Assembly: GCF_041321145.1 (NCBI RefSeq)
Contig: NZ_JBGGWA010000001.1
Coordinates: forward strand, 248,001 to 312,000
DNA: 64,000 nucleotides
From: Paraburkholderia sp041321145
GTDB taxonomy: Bacteria; Pseudomonadota; Gammaproteobacteria; Burkholderiales; Burkholderiaceae
Direction of reading: 5' to 3'
Both the position numbers and the translations under genes were made by a program. The notes below the pieces were generated by a model. That model saw nothing but the letters and a program-made list of their open reading frames with translations, searched no databases and was not told the origin of the DNA. Positions 8,488-17,302 of this stretch are shown in pieces. Numbering within the stretch: the stretch's first letter is position 1; each line of letters opens with the position of its first letter.

Positions 8488-8934
8488 TGCATTCAAATCC
8501 CACACTTTTGACGCGCATGCGAGGCACGCGCAAAACACGGCGCGGACCAACGCCCACCGGCATGCCAGCGCCCCGAAACAGAAAGCAGTACACAATACGC
8601 GGCACTCCGAAGCAACACCCGCGCCCGGCGTGCAAATGCGTCGAATATTCACTCTACTTACGTGTTACAGTAAGCCAACAGCTTGCAGTTCTCCTGCGCG
8701 TCTTTCGCAGTCCCTCAAGCATCTGCCTCTATCACAGCACCCTCGATCGAACAGGGTCCCTTCCTTCTACTCAGCTTTTACGGTGTCGTCGGCGTGGCTT
8801 GACTAAAGCGGCCGCTCTTTACGCGCATCGTCGATCAACACTTTGTTTTCGCAGAACCGCCGCGATTCTCGCCCGGCGCTATGCCGAAGCCACAGCAACA
8901 CGTTTCGCGAGAACCTTCACCGGAGACGACCATC
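8488..8934. other. Gene-free stretch with no recognised feature
   Basis: About 450 bp whose composition is lower in GC than its neighbours. Reading frames here have poor codon character on both strands. I see only short imperfect inverted repeats (for example CTTAC...GTAAG near 8658). The ribosome region of the next gene (CGGAGACG) begins about 8921. Confidence 0.4.
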
Positions 8935-9219
8935 ATGAGCAATACAATTAGAAGCTACCGGGGCCTTGAGATTTATCCGCTGGTTTATCCACACCAGCCG
9001 CGCAGTCTCGACGGCGCGCGTCACTACGATGCGGGCTTTGACGCCGCAGTGCGAATCTGCCGGCGCGGCACCGACGACACCTTGACCAGCAGCCGCGTTT
9101 TCCGCGTGCCGAGCCGTTCGCCGTTCGGCGCCGCAGGCGACGCGCGGATTGCGTCGGCCAGTTATGCAGAGCGGGTGATCGACGGCATGGTTGCCGGCGA
9201 GTCGATCGCCGGGCTCTGA
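8935..9219 (+). CDS. Conserved-looking hypothetical protein (94 aa)
   Basis: A 94-aa soluble protein of unknown function (MSNTIRSYRGLEIYP...). The frame shows good G/C-ending codon use and CGGAG lies upstream of the ATG. Its stop overlaps the start of the next small gene (TGATG at 9217-9221), suggesting a two-gene operon. Around 8979-8998 the coding DNA contains a perfect DnaA-box sequence in the loop of a 6-bp hairpin. Confidence 0.6.
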   Translation: MSNTIRSYRGLEIYPLVYPHQPRSLDGARHYDAGFDAAVRICRRGTDDTLTSSRVFRVPSRSPFGAAGDARIASASYAERVIDGMVAGESIAGL

Positions 9220-9500
9220 TGCGAGTACCGATGGCAAGCCACGTTTCCAGGCGCTCGCAGGGCGCGAATCCCGGGCCGCTGACTGGCCGGGCGAACTATC
9301 AGGTCGCGGTGTCGTCGCGGCGTACATCCAGCGGTACTGTGCCGACGCTGAAAGTGACCCGCTTGAGCGACGAGCGGGTGATTTACCCTTTTCAGGGCCA
9401 TGCGGACATGCCTTTTTTTGAGAATGCCGACGCCGCTCAACTTTTCGCGCAGACGTATGGCTGGCAACTGGTGGATGGCGATATCGCCGTCCCGGAGTGA
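9219..9500 (+). CDS. Hypothetical protein (93 aa), second gene of pair
   Basis: A 93-aa soluble protein of unknown function. The segment from TLKVTRLSDERVIYPFQGH to the end (YGWQLVDGDIAVPE) looks like a small folded domain. The first 40 residues are Arg/Ser-rich and may be disordered. The start overlaps the previous stop by one base. An alternative ATG lies at 9231. Confidence 0.55.
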   Translation: MRVPMASHVSRRSQGANPGPLTGRANYQVAVSSRRTSSGTVPTLKVTRLSDERVIYPFQGHADMPFFENADAAQLFAQTYGWQLVDGDIAVPE

Positions 9501-9621
9501 ATGACCAGACGAACCGTATCAGCAGACACGATTTGCCAGGCGCCCGGCCTCCATTCCGGGCGTCTCGATGAACGGGCCGCGGTTCGCACGGCCCGCTGCA
9601 AATGAATGCCGCAACCGGCGG

Positions 9622-9828
9622 TTAGATTTTCCCGCCGCCGTCTATGCCATTACCTTGGCGCCATACCGCCTTGCCCCGTTCGGACAGTTCGCCGGAGCTG
9701 TGCACCGCGTCGGCTTCCGTACCGTCGACGGCCATTTCGCCCCCGGCTTGCTCCTGCGATCGCTGCTTTTCTTTCTTGCGAGCGGCCACGGCTTCGTCAT
9801 GCGACTTACCTGCGTAATTCAGACTCAT
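9622..9828 (-). CDS. Small hydrophilic hypothetical protein (68 aa)
   Basis: A 68-aa charged, Gly- and Lys-rich protein starting MSLNYAGKSHDEAVAARKK. It is probably disordered. Its start has GGATCC upstream rather than a strong ribosome site. Resemblance to small stress-associated proteins of Burkholderia is only an impression, and function is unknown. Confidence 0.5.
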   Translation of the reverse strand: MSLNYAGKSHDEAVAARKKEKQRSQEQAGGEMAVDGTEADAVHSSGELSERGKAVWRQGNGIDGGGKI

Positions 9829-9881
9829 TGCTGGATCCTCCATAAAGTGGGCTCCATCTCAGCTAGGCGCGCACTGTTCGC

Positions 9882-9917
9882 GCCCCTCTGAGCGGCCCTG
9901 CCCCTCTGAGCGGCCCT
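9882..9917. repeat. 18-bp tandem duplication
   Basis: GCCCCTCTGAGCGGCCCT occurs twice without a gap (9882-9899 and 9900-9917), both copies identical. It is likely a slippage product. Confidence 0.85.
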
Positions 9918-10096
9918 GCCGCCGTGGGCGGGGCTCACGGCCAGATCGATGCCTCACTGCCGACGGCTCGACCCGCACCGTCGGTCACTTATGCCGCCTG
10001 CCTCGATTTTCGTGCGGCCGGGCGGCGACGAACGCCCATTTGCCTCAAATCGTCCTAGCCCGAAAGCATGCTTGATTGACAAGGCAAAAGTTCCAG

Positions 10097-10163
10097 TTAT
10101 CCACAAGGTTATTCAGTGAATCTGTGGATAACTTTGGGGGCTACCGGGTTATCCACCGGTAGC
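10097..10163. promoter_or_regulatory. Cluster of DnaA boxes with a hairpin
   Basis: TTATCCACA at 10097-10105 and its inverse TGTGGATAA at 10123-10131 both match the DnaA consensus exactly. TTATCCACC at 10149-10157 has one mismatch and largely occupies the 8-base loop of a perfect 8-bp hairpin (10140-10147 with 10156-10163). The region is AT-rich for this genome. It could be a DnaA titration or regulatory site, or it could control the FMN reductase gene 135 bp downstream. Confidence 0.65.
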
Positions 10164-10298
10164 AACGTGGACCTTGGTTTGCGGATCGCCAAAAGCCGGC
10201 GTTTTCGTGTTCGCTGCCGCCATCCCGCGCGGCTTTTGCCTATGATGGACAGTTCGTACCCTTTCGCGCGTCAAGCGCCTCACATCAAGGAAGCGAAC

Positions 10299-10853
10299 AT
10301 GGCCCATCACATCGCAGTTGTCGTCGGCAGCCTGCGCCGCGAGTCGTTTAATCGTCAATTAGCGCAAGCCGTGATTTCATTGGCGCCCGCCGACTTCACA
10401 TTCGAATTCATCGACATCGGTTCTTTGCCGCTTTACAGCCAGGACTACGACGCCGACTATCCTGAAGTCGCGAGGCAATTAAAACAGCGTGTCGAAGCCG
10501 CTGACGGCCTGCTGTTCGTCACGCCTGAGTACAATCGCTCCATGCCCGGCGTGCTGAAGAACGCACTCGACTGGGGATCGCGGCCGTGGGGCACAAATTC
10601 ATGGGGCAACAAGCCTGGCGCCGTGCTCGGCACCTCGGTCGGCGCAACCGGCTCCGCGCTGGCGCAACAGCATTTGCGCAATGTGCTGGCGTATCTCGAT
10701 GTCCCCACGCTGGGCCAGCCCGAAGTATTCATCAAGCACGACCCGGCGGTGATCAACGAAAAGGGCGAGATCGTGAGCGACGGCACGCGCAAGTTCTTGC
10801 AGACTTTCGTCGATCGCTACGTGACGTGGGTCAAACGGCATACCGCTGCCTGA
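10299..10853 (+). CDS. NAD(P)H-dependent FMN reductase / quinone reductase
   Basis: A 184-aa flavodoxin-like reductase of the NADPH_dep_FMN_red family. An N-terminal VVVGSLRRESFNRQLA segment binds FMN phosphate, and TPEYNRSMPGVLKNALDW (about residues 73-90) is the family signature. Members reduce FMN, quinones, azo dyes or chromate with NAD(P)H in the cytoplasm. An AAGGAAGCGAAC leader precedes the ATG. The gene stands alone. Confidence 0.9.
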   Translation: MAHHIAVVVGSLRRESFNRQLAQAVISLAPADFTFEFIDIGSLPLYSQDYDADYPEVARQLKQRVEAADGLLFVTPEYNRSMPGVLKNALDWGSRPWGTNSWGNKPGAVLGTSVGATGSALAQQHLRNVLAYLDVPTLGQPEVFIKHDPAVINEKGEIVSDGTRKFLQTFVDRYVTWVKRHTAA

Positions 10854-10934
10854 CGGATGCTTCGCGCAAAATGTCCAGACTGATGGCGCCGACCTTGCAA
10901 CCTCGCAGTATGCCGGCGCCACCGCTTCCCCGTT

Positions 10935-11951
10935 TTACACGTGGTGATGCCCGGTCACCCGTTCCCAGCCGTGTCGCACGGCGAGCTTGAAGCGCTCCCA
11001 CGTGCTGTCCGGCGAGGTGGTCTCCCAATGACGCCGGGCTTCCGGCTCGACGTCGTCCCACAGCCTGTCGCGATAACGCGCGTCTTGACCGATCTCAGCG
11101 CCGTAGCGATAGGCTGGCACGTAATCTTCATACCGCGCGTTCTCGGATGCGTATTGCTCGTCGTAGTGCGTGCGGAAATCCTCTTCATACTCCAGATACT
11201 CGTTCGGAATCTGACCGCCTAAGCCCGCGGTCGGCTGCCCCGCTTCGGAGACGACTTCCGACGGCCGCAAGATGGCGCCCGAACCCGGCATGGAGCCGGC
11301 AGCGATCGCGCTGCGTCCCGCATCGCCGACCAGCGAATCGGTGACTGGCTCGTTAATCGGGTCGAGTACCGGCCGTTCAGTCAGCGGCGGCGGTACGAAC
11401 GGCTCGGCGTCGGTGCTCGTGGACCCTGAATACAGCGGATCGGTAGCAGTCGCAGGCCGAGCGGTTGTGCTCGGGGCCGCTACGCCGGGCGAAACCACGC
11501 TCGATGAGTGCGGCGTGCCGGGCGTCACGGCGCCGATGCCGAGTTCGTCGAGCATCGAATGCTCACGGCTCGCGTCCGGCGGCGTATCCCAATCGGGCGA
11601 ACGCTCGCCGATGTCGGTAGCGCCGAGTCTCGTCAAGGTATTGCGGGCGAGCTCCGCATGCGATTCGCTTGCTGCTCTCACACACACCAGCACGGCACCG
11701 CGGCGCACCGCTTCGGCGTAGCGAGCCGTTTCCGGCGCACGCGGGCTGGACGCGAACAGGTTCGACAGAAAGCGTTCGATATTGGCCAGCACACCCGAGC
11801 CGGCGACTTCATCGGTGGCCGAACCGACTGAGGGCTCTGGATTCGCCTGCAATTCGATCGTTTCGCGCGCAAAGCCGGTTTGCACAAGCGTGTCGCGGGC
11901 GGTTTCTGCTTGGGAATAGGTGTCGAATAAACCAATCACGGTGTGTTGCAT
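10935..11951 (-). CDS. Hypothetical protein with N-terminal general-stress-protein-17M-like domain
   Basis: A 338-aa protein. The first 110 residues (QHTVIGLFDTYSQAETARDTLVQTGF and a second, similar alpha/beta unit) resemble the flavin-free ferredoxin-like GSP17M domain. A Pro/Ser/Thr-rich disordered middle follows. The C-terminal 90 residues are acidic and aromatic (YLEYEEDFRTHYDEQY and HWETTSP...WERFKLAVRHGWERV), as in YfaZ- or stress-type proteins of Burkholderiales. Function is unknown, and a stress-response role is a guess. The start is set at MQHTVIG (11951) rather than the upstream ATG at 11969. Confidence 0.7.
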   Translation of the reverse strand: MQHTVIGLFDTYSQAETARDTLVQTGFARETIELQANPEPSVGSATDEVAGSGVLANIERFLSNLFASSPRAPETARYAEAVRRGAVLVCVRAASESHAELARNTLTRLGATDIGERSPDWDTPPDASREHSMLDELGIGAVTPGTPHSSSVVSPGVAAPSTTARPATATDPLYSGSTSTDAEPFVPPPLTERPVLDPINEPVTDSLVGDAGRSAIAAGSMPGSGAILRPSEVVSEAGQPTAGLGGQIPNEYLEYEEDFRTHYDEQYASENARYEDYVPAYRYGAEIGQDARYRDRLWDDVEPEARRHWETTSPDSTWERFKLAVRHGWERVTGHHHV

Positions 11952-12166
11952 GGCTGTCTCCCGACGCATTTAAGCGGAATGGACGGTGCATGAACGCGCC
12001 ACCCTCCTTCTCACCAACGTCGCAATGATCGTGCCGGGACGGCCACGATACGCCCACAGTCGCTCGTGCCCGCCTGCGCCAATTGGCTCACGTGGAAAAC
12101 GCGGCATCCCGCTGCCGCGCTTTTACAACCGCTGGTAATTGGCGGCGATATCCGCCCACGCCGGAC

Positions 12167-14464
12167 TTAGACCGCTAGTCCGCCCGGATGCGCCGTCGCC
12201 GCCGGATCGGCGGCCGCCTGCGCCAAGTCACGCTGGATCGCTTGCAGGAGCTTCTCCAGCAACGCGACATCGAAGGGTTTGGACAGCACTCGCACATTGA
12301 CATGACGCGCACGGTCGAGTTCTTCCGCGTAGCCGGTGACCAGAATGACAGGCAGTTTGGTGTGGAACGTCAGCACCGCCTCGGCCAGATCGATGCCGTT
12401 CAACGTGCCTGGCATGTGGATGTCCGACAGGACCAGATCGAACGGCAGCGGCTCGCCGGTGCGAGCCTGCCTGGCGTGGGCGTCGTCGAACAGACGCAGC
12501 GCGGTATCGGCATTGAAGACGCAGGTGACCTGGTGGCCCATCATCTGCAGCAGGGCTTCCGTGCCGGCTGCGACCTCGTCGTTGTCTTCGACCAGCAGAA
12601 TGCGTAGGCCTTGCGGCACGCCGCTTTCCTCGACACCCGGATCGGTCGGCAGCTCCGCCTCGAGCGCGGTCGTGGCGCGCGGCAGATAGAGACGCACCGA
12701 GGTGCCCGCGCCGATCGCGCTGTCGAGCGCGGCAAGGCCGCCGGAGCGCTCGCAGAAAGCAAAAACCTGCGGCAGGCCCAGGCCCGTGCCCATGCCGTTC
12801 GGCTTTGTCGTGAAAAGCGGTTCGAAGGCACGCGCGAGCACGTCAGGCGGCATGCCGCCGCCGGTGTCTTCAAGCGCCAGTTGCACGAAGTCGCCGGTGA
12901 GTGGAAAGCCGTCCTCATGGGGGAAATTAATATTGGCTGCTCGCACGGTGAAACGCCCCCCGCTGGGCATGGCGTCGCGCGCGTTCACCGCGATGTTGAT
13001 CAGCGCCAGTTCGAGCTCGGCGACGTCGACGCGCATCGGCCAGACCTCGTTGCCGATGTCCATGACCAACGAAACCTTCGCGCCGAGCGACGCGCGCAGC
13101 AATTCGCTGCACGCCGGCAGCCAGCGTTCGAGCGCCAGCGTCTCGTTGCGCAACGGCTGCTTGCGCGCGACGCCAAGCAATTGCCGGGTGAGCGACTGAC
13201 CGCTCTTGAGCGCTCGCTCGATCGCCAACAATTCGCGATCGAGTCCCGGCGTGCCGCGGCGCCGCACGATCTGCGCGTTGGCCGAGATGATCATCAGCAG
13301 GTTGTTGAAATCATGCGCCACGCTGCCGACCAGATTGCCGAGCGCCTCCATCTTGCGCGACTGGCGATACGCGGATTCGATCGAGCGGCGCATCGACGCC
13401 TCAGCCTGCCAGCGCTCCCACGCTTCCTCTTCGGCGCCAAGGCGCCGCAGCGACAACCAGATGACGCACCACAGGACGATGGACGGCGTGAACATCGACA
13501 GGATCAGCACGCTCAGGTGCCGATACCACGCTGCCCAGATCGCCGAGGTACGATAGCCGCACGACACGTACACCGGATACGCGCCGACGCGACGGTAGGC
13601 GAGGATCACGTTGTCGCTGTCGAGGTCAGAACGCATCCGCACGACACCCGCACGCCGCCCTTGCGCCAGCGCTTCGGCGAGCGGCGAATTAGGCGGCATC
13701 GCCACCGGCTCGCGCGGGCGGCGCGGATAGTGTGCGAGGATCGCGCCGTCCATGCGGATCAGGCTCATGATCATCGGCGTGCTGTCGCTGCCGCCCAGCA
13801 ATTCACGGTAGAAGGCATCGAAATAGCTGGGCCGCAGCGCGACCGAGACGACCCCGGCGAATGAACCGTCGGCGGCGTGCCGTTCCACGCCCGTGTCGAA
13901 CAGCTGCTCGCCCACAACGTGTCCTGTTATCACCTTCGAGACATGCTCGAGGTCCTTGCCTTCGCGAATGCCGGTGAAATCTTCGCGATCGGCAATCGAC
14001 AATGCCGGCGCAGGATAGAAACGGCTGGTGACGAGCAAATCACCCTGCCGACCGAAAATCGAGACGGCGGCCACCTGAGGGTAGCCGCCGCCCATGGTGC
14101 GCAGTTTCTCGTGAATCCCGGCTTCTTTAGCGCGAATGCCCTTGTCGTCCAGACCTTGTGTCAGATCGACGATGCGCGCGTCGAGCGTCTCGTTCATGTC
14201 GAACACTTTCAGCGCGTGTTCTTCCGCCACGCGCACCGTGCTCAGCGTCGAATCGGTGGCGTCGGCCATGCGCGCATGCAGATCGTTGAACGCCATCGTC
14301 GCAACGTACGCACACGGCAGCACGATGGCTGCGATGAGCAACGCGATTAGCGTGATGCGCCGTACCTGGAAATTGTGTTCCGGCACCGCTGGGAACGGCG
14401 CCTCGTTCTGCCGGATAGCGGAAAGGCGGCTCGCTTGCGGCGGGTCGAACCGGTCTGGTGTCAT
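12167..14464 (-). CDS. Hybrid sensor histidine kinase/response regulator
   Basis: A 765-aa inner-membrane kinase. It has TM1 at about residues 37-57, a periplasmic dCache-like sensor (about 60-315) and TM2 near 317-339. The HisKA phospho-site is H384 in SVAHDFNNLL, followed by an HATPase with NAVNARDAMP-type N box and GTGLGL G2 box. A C-terminal receiver (about 625-745) carries a phosphoacceptor Asp in LVLSDIHMPG and a Lys in LSKPF. No separate response regulator is adjacent on this strand. The stand-alone receiver at 15143 is divergent and could be a partner. The signal is unknown; the sensor fold often binds small organic ligands. Confidence 0.92.
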   Translation of the reverse strand: MTPDRFDPPQASRLSAIRQNEAPFPAVPEHNFQVRRITLIALLIAAIVLPCAYVATMAFNDLHARMADATDSTLSTVRVAEEHALKVFDMNETLDARIVDLTQGLDDKGIRAKEAGIHEKLRTMGGGYPQVAAVSIFGRQGDLLVTSRFYPAPALSIADREDFTGIREGKDLEHVSKVITGHVVGEQLFDTGVERHAADGSFAGVVSVALRPSYFDAFYRELLGGSDSTPMIMSLIRMDGAILAHYPRRPREPVAMPPNSPLAEALAQGRRAGVVRMRSDLDSDNVILAYRRVGAYPVYVSCGYRTSAIWAAWYRHLSVLILSMFTPSIVLWCVIWLSLRRLGAEEEAWERWQAEASMRRSIESAYRQSRKMEALGNLVGSVAHDFNNLLMIISANAQIVRRRGTPGLDRELLAIERALKSGQSLTRQLLGVARKQPLRNETLALERWLPACSELLRASLGAKVSLVMDIGNEVWPMRVDVAELELALINIAVNARDAMPSGGRFTVRAANINFPHEDGFPLTGDFVQLALEDTGGGMPPDVLARAFEPLFTTKPNGMGTGLGLPQVFAFCERSGGLAALDSAIGAGTSVRLYLPRATTALEAELPTDPGVEESGVPQGLRILLVEDNDEVAAGTEALLQMMGHQVTCVFNADTALRLFDDAHARQARTGEPLPFDLVLSDIHMPGTLNGIDLAEAVLTFHTKLPVILVTGYAEELDRARHVNVRVLSKPFDVALLEKLLQAIQRDLAQAAADPAATAHPGGLAV

Positions 14465-15142
14465 GTTCGATAACGCTCAAGGTCGTTTGGGACGGAAAGG
14501 CCGGGAGTGGGCATCATACGAGAAACATAGACCCGTGCCGGTGGTCGTCGTTGCCGCGGCAAGCCGGCGCGGCTGATTTGTCTGTACTTTGAATCAGCGA
14601 CGAATCGGCAAGCGCAAACGTACACAAAAGTATAAATGTAAAAGTAAACCGCCAGGATCTATCCAAATTTTTCCACAAATAGTATTTAATGGGAGAATCT
14701 ATTTAACGAACGCTAAATTGGCGAGTTGCCTTTCCGCCGTTTTGCTTCGAAAATCCACGCCATCACAAAGAATGCGTCCGCCATGTTCGGATGCATCTGC
14801 CGCGAGGGCAGCCAGACAGCGCGTACAACGCGTAACGGAAGGCACTCGCGGAAGCAAGCGCGCGGCAAGGGGACCAGCCCGATCCATGAAACCGCGCGGA
14901 TTCATCTACGGGGTAGGCTCCGAATATGCTGGCCATAGCCGTCGTCCACCGGGTTCGCACGCATTCATGTGTGCGCCGGGTTCCGTCAAAAGCGCCGCGC
15001 TGCGCGCGCTCTCCGTTCGTTTTCAAGCTGCAATCTCGCAAGACTCAACCCGCTTCGCCGCTGGTCGACAGACCTCGCGCTAAAGAAATCGCCTCTACCC
15101 GCCGTTAACGCGCTAGAGCTAATTCCGCTTACCGACCCGCCC
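14465..15142. other. Divergent promoter region with AT-rich core, no gene seen
   Basis: About 680 bp between the histidine kinase and the receiver gene. The part at 14600-14715 is strikingly AT-rich for this genome. The rest is GC-rich with only poor-quality reading frames; a 164-codon frame at 14589-15083 crosses the AT-rich part and has no ribosome site or recognisable domain. Confidence 0.45.
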
Positions 15143-15511
15143 ATGCCTTTGTCTATTGTGATCGCCGACGATTCGTTGCTTGCCCGCAAGGTGCTCACCA
15201 AGGCATTGCCGCCGGACTGGGATGTCGACGTGTCCTACGCGGCGAACGGGCGCGAAGCGCTCGGCCTGTATCGCGAAGGCAAAGCGTCGGTGATGTTCCT
15301 CGACCTGACAATGCCGGACATGACCGGCTATCAGGTGCTGGAAGCACTACAGCATGAGGACCTGAACACCTTCGTCATCGTCGTCTCCGCTGATGTTCAG
15401 CCGATGGCCCAGTCGCGCGTGCGCGCGCTTGGCGCCGCCGCCTTCATCGCCAAGCCCGTGACGCCCGAGGCGGTACTACCCATCCTCAAGGAGTACGGGT
15501 TGTATGTCTGA
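15143..15511 (+). CDS. Stand-alone response regulator receiver (CheY-like)
   Basis: A 122-aa single REC domain (MPLSIVIADDSLLARKVL). It has an acidic pair DD near residue 9-10, a phosphoacceptor Asp in MFLDLTMPDM near 55, a Thr/Ser switch in VIVVSAD and the conserved Lys in FIAKPVTPE. There is no output domain. It overlaps the CheC-like gene by 8 bp, forming a three-gene operon REC-CheC-GGDEF in which the CheC-like protein is the natural phosphatase for this receiver. Confidence 0.92.
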   Translation: MPLSIVIADDSLLARKVLTKALPPDWDVDVSYAANGREALGLYREGKASVMFLDLTMPDMTGYQVLEALQHEDLNTFVIVVSADVQPMAQSRVRALGAAAFIAKPVTPEAVLPILKEYGLYV

Positions 15512-16127
15512 GCCAGTCCTCAACGAAGACCAGCGCGACGCGCTGCAAGAGGTCGCCAATCTGGCGATGGGCCAAGCCGCGACGCGCCTCGCGCGGCTGC
15601 TCGATGCGTTCATCGAACTGTCGGTGCCGCGCGTGAAGGTGGTGGCGGTGACCGAGGCGGCGGAGGCGCTGCGCGAGATGACCGGGATCGAGGACACGGT
15701 GAGCGCGGTGCGCCAGGGCTTTCGCTCCGACATCAAGGGCGAGGCGCTGGTGATCTGTCGCAGCGACAGCATCGCGCAGTTGTGTTCGCTCGTTAGCGAT
15801 CCCTATGCGCGCTCGAGCTACGAGGCGGTGAGCCAGCAAGAGCTCGTGTTCGATGTCGCGAACGTGCTGACCGGCGCGTGCGTCTCGTGCATTCTCGACC
15901 AGCTCGGCCGCACGCCGGTCTTCTCCGCGCCGGGGCTGCTCGGCGAAGCCATGACGCTCGACGAAGTATTCCAGCCGGGCGTGTTGCAATGGGAAGTCGC
16001 GTTGCTGGTCGAAGTGAATTTCGCGCTCGAAGATCAGAGCTTCCGCGCGCACCTCGTGATGCTGATGGCCGAAGAGTCGATTCGCCATATGAGCGGGGCG
16101 CTCGACGCGCTGTTGTCCAGCATATGA
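15504..16127 (+). CDS. CheC-family phosphatase
   Basis: A 207-aa CheC-type protein. The first active site matches the D-x3-E-x2-N-x22-P pattern exactly (D12, E16, N19, P42). The second copy near residues 118-128 reads ELVFDVAN with Asp in place of the usual Glu, so it may be weak. CheC proteins dephosphorylate CheY-like receivers. Here the partner should be the overlapping stand-alone receiver, and the overlapping downstream gene encodes a diguanylate cyclase, not chemotaxis proteins. Confidence 0.88.
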   Translation: MSEPVLNEDQRDALQEVANLAMGQAATRLARLLDAFIELSVPRVKVVAVTEAAEALREMTGIEDTVSAVRQGFRSDIKGEALVICRSDSIAQLCSLVSDPYARSSYEAVSQQELVFDVANVLTGACVSCILDQLGRTPVFSAPGLLGEAMTLDEVFQPGVLQWEVALLVEVNFALEDQSFRAHLVMLMAEESIRHMSGALDALLSSI

Positions 16128-17062
16128 ATGTTCCCGTGGATTCGTTGAGCGATCTGGTTGTCGAACGTGTCGGCTTTGGCATCTTCGTGCTCGATCGCAA
16201 CATGACCGTGCTGATGTGGAACCGCTTCATGCAGGATCACAGCGGTTTGTCGCCGGAGCAGATGGTCGGAAAATCGCTCTTTACGCGCTTTCCGGAGCTG
16301 CCGCGCGTGTGGCTGTCGCGCAAGATCGAAAGCGTGTTTCAGCTCGGCAGTTTCGCGTTCAGTTCGTGGGAGCAGCGGCCGTATCTCTTCAAGTTCGATC
16401 ACGACCGGCCGATTACCGGCGGTGTCGATTTCATGCAGCAGGACTGTACGTTCATGCCGCTCATGCGCGATCGCGAAGTGGTGGCCGTGTGCGTGACCAT
16501 CTCGGATGTCACGCATGTGAGCATCGTGCAGCGCGAACGCGAAGAAGCGGTCGCCAAGCTGCAGGAATACGCGGATCGGGACGGGTTGACGGGCATTGCC
16601 AATCGCCGTTTCTTCGAAGCGCGCCTGAGCGACGAATATACGCGCTGGCAGCGCTACGGCGGCGAGATGTCCGTGCTGCTGTTCGATCTCGATCACTTCA
16701 AGAAAATCAACGACCAGTTTGGCCATGGCGTCGGCGATACGGTGTTGCGCGTGATGGCGCAGCGGGTCGCCGAGGTGGTGCGGGCCCAGGACACCTTCGG
16801 GCGCTTCGGCGGCGAGGAGTTCGCCTTGCTGCTGCCGTGTACGCCGCTCGAAGACGCCATGCGGGTCGCGGAAAAGATCCGCTGCACGATCGCCGACACA
16901 CCGGTCGAAGTGCAGGGCACGAGTGTACCGGTGACGGCAAGCGTCGGGGGGGCGGCGGCGCGAGTGGGCGTGCCCGCCTATGACGTGCTCATCAATGAAG
17001 CCGACGCGGCGCTGTATAGCGCGAAGCGGCAGGGACGCAACCGTTCGGTGGCGTTTATCTGA
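16124..17062 (+). CDS. PAS-GGDEF diguanylate cyclase
   Basis: A 312-aa protein with an N-terminal PAS domain (FGIFVLDRNMTVLMWNRFMQDHSG, about residues 16-130), a short coiled linker and a C-terminal GGDEF domain (about 155-310). The active site is intact as GGEEF, and an RAQD sequence five residues upstream gives a complete inhibitory I-site, so it should be an active, product-inhibited c-di-GMP synthase. The start ATG overlaps the CheC stop (ATGA), showing tight coupling. It is soluble, with no transmembrane segment. Confidence 0.92.
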   Translation: MNVPVDSLSDLVVERVGFGIFVLDRNMTVLMWNRFMQDHSGLSPEQMVGKSLFTRFPELPRVWLSRKIESVFQLGSFAFSSWEQRPYLFKFDHDRPITGGVDFMQQDCTFMPLMRDREVVAVCVTISDVTHVSIVQREREEAVAKLQEYADRDGLTGIANRRFFEARLSDEYTRWQRYGGEMSVLLFDLDHFKKINDQFGHGVGDTVLRVMAQRVAEVVRAQDTFGRFGGEEFALLLPCTPLEDAMRVAEKIRCTIADTPVEVQGTSVPVTASVGGAAARVGVPAYDVLINEADAALYSAKRQGRNRSVAFI

Positions 17063-17302
17063 TTCTCAGCTCCCTCGCGCGGCCACGCGCGATTTTCCCA
17101 ACGCCGTTCAGCAGCGTCGCGGCCGTATCCGGCCCTTATTCGCCCAAAACTGCGGCATCTTACAAACGTTGTTATACTTTTCGCCGTTTCCGGCATCCCC
17201 GCCGGGTGTTTCGCGCGTGTCCGCGCGCGTGGGGCGCTTGCTCTGCGGTAAGCATAAAATTTCTTGAACGCCTTTCAGCGGGCGCCTCCAGTGGAGATCG
17301 TC

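Larger units (their letters stand above)
9829..10298. other. Intergenic region with tandem repeat and DnaA-box cluster
   Basis: About 470 bp without a gene. It contains an 18-bp tandem duplication at 9882-9917 and, at 10097-10163, a cluster of DnaA-box sequences and a hairpin listed separately. The segment 10060-10140 is markedly richer in A/T than the flanks. The FMN reductase leader occupies the right end. Confidence 0.6.

Noticed and set aside
9541..9562. CGCCCGG...CCGGGCG hairpin after the small gene pair as a terminator
   Set aside because: The 7-bp stem has no U-run and such GC hairpins are frequent here, so it was not listed as a feature.
12611..13864. Long rightward open frame opposite the hybrid histidine kinase gene
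   Set aside because: It is rich in Arg, Ala, Gln and His with no domain pattern, and it is the complement shadow of a well-supported kinase gene in GC-rich DNA.
14589..15083. A 164-codon rightward frame in the kinase/receiver gap
   Set aside because: It spans the AT-rich island and GC-rich DNA with no ribosome site, consistent codon use or recognisable segment.
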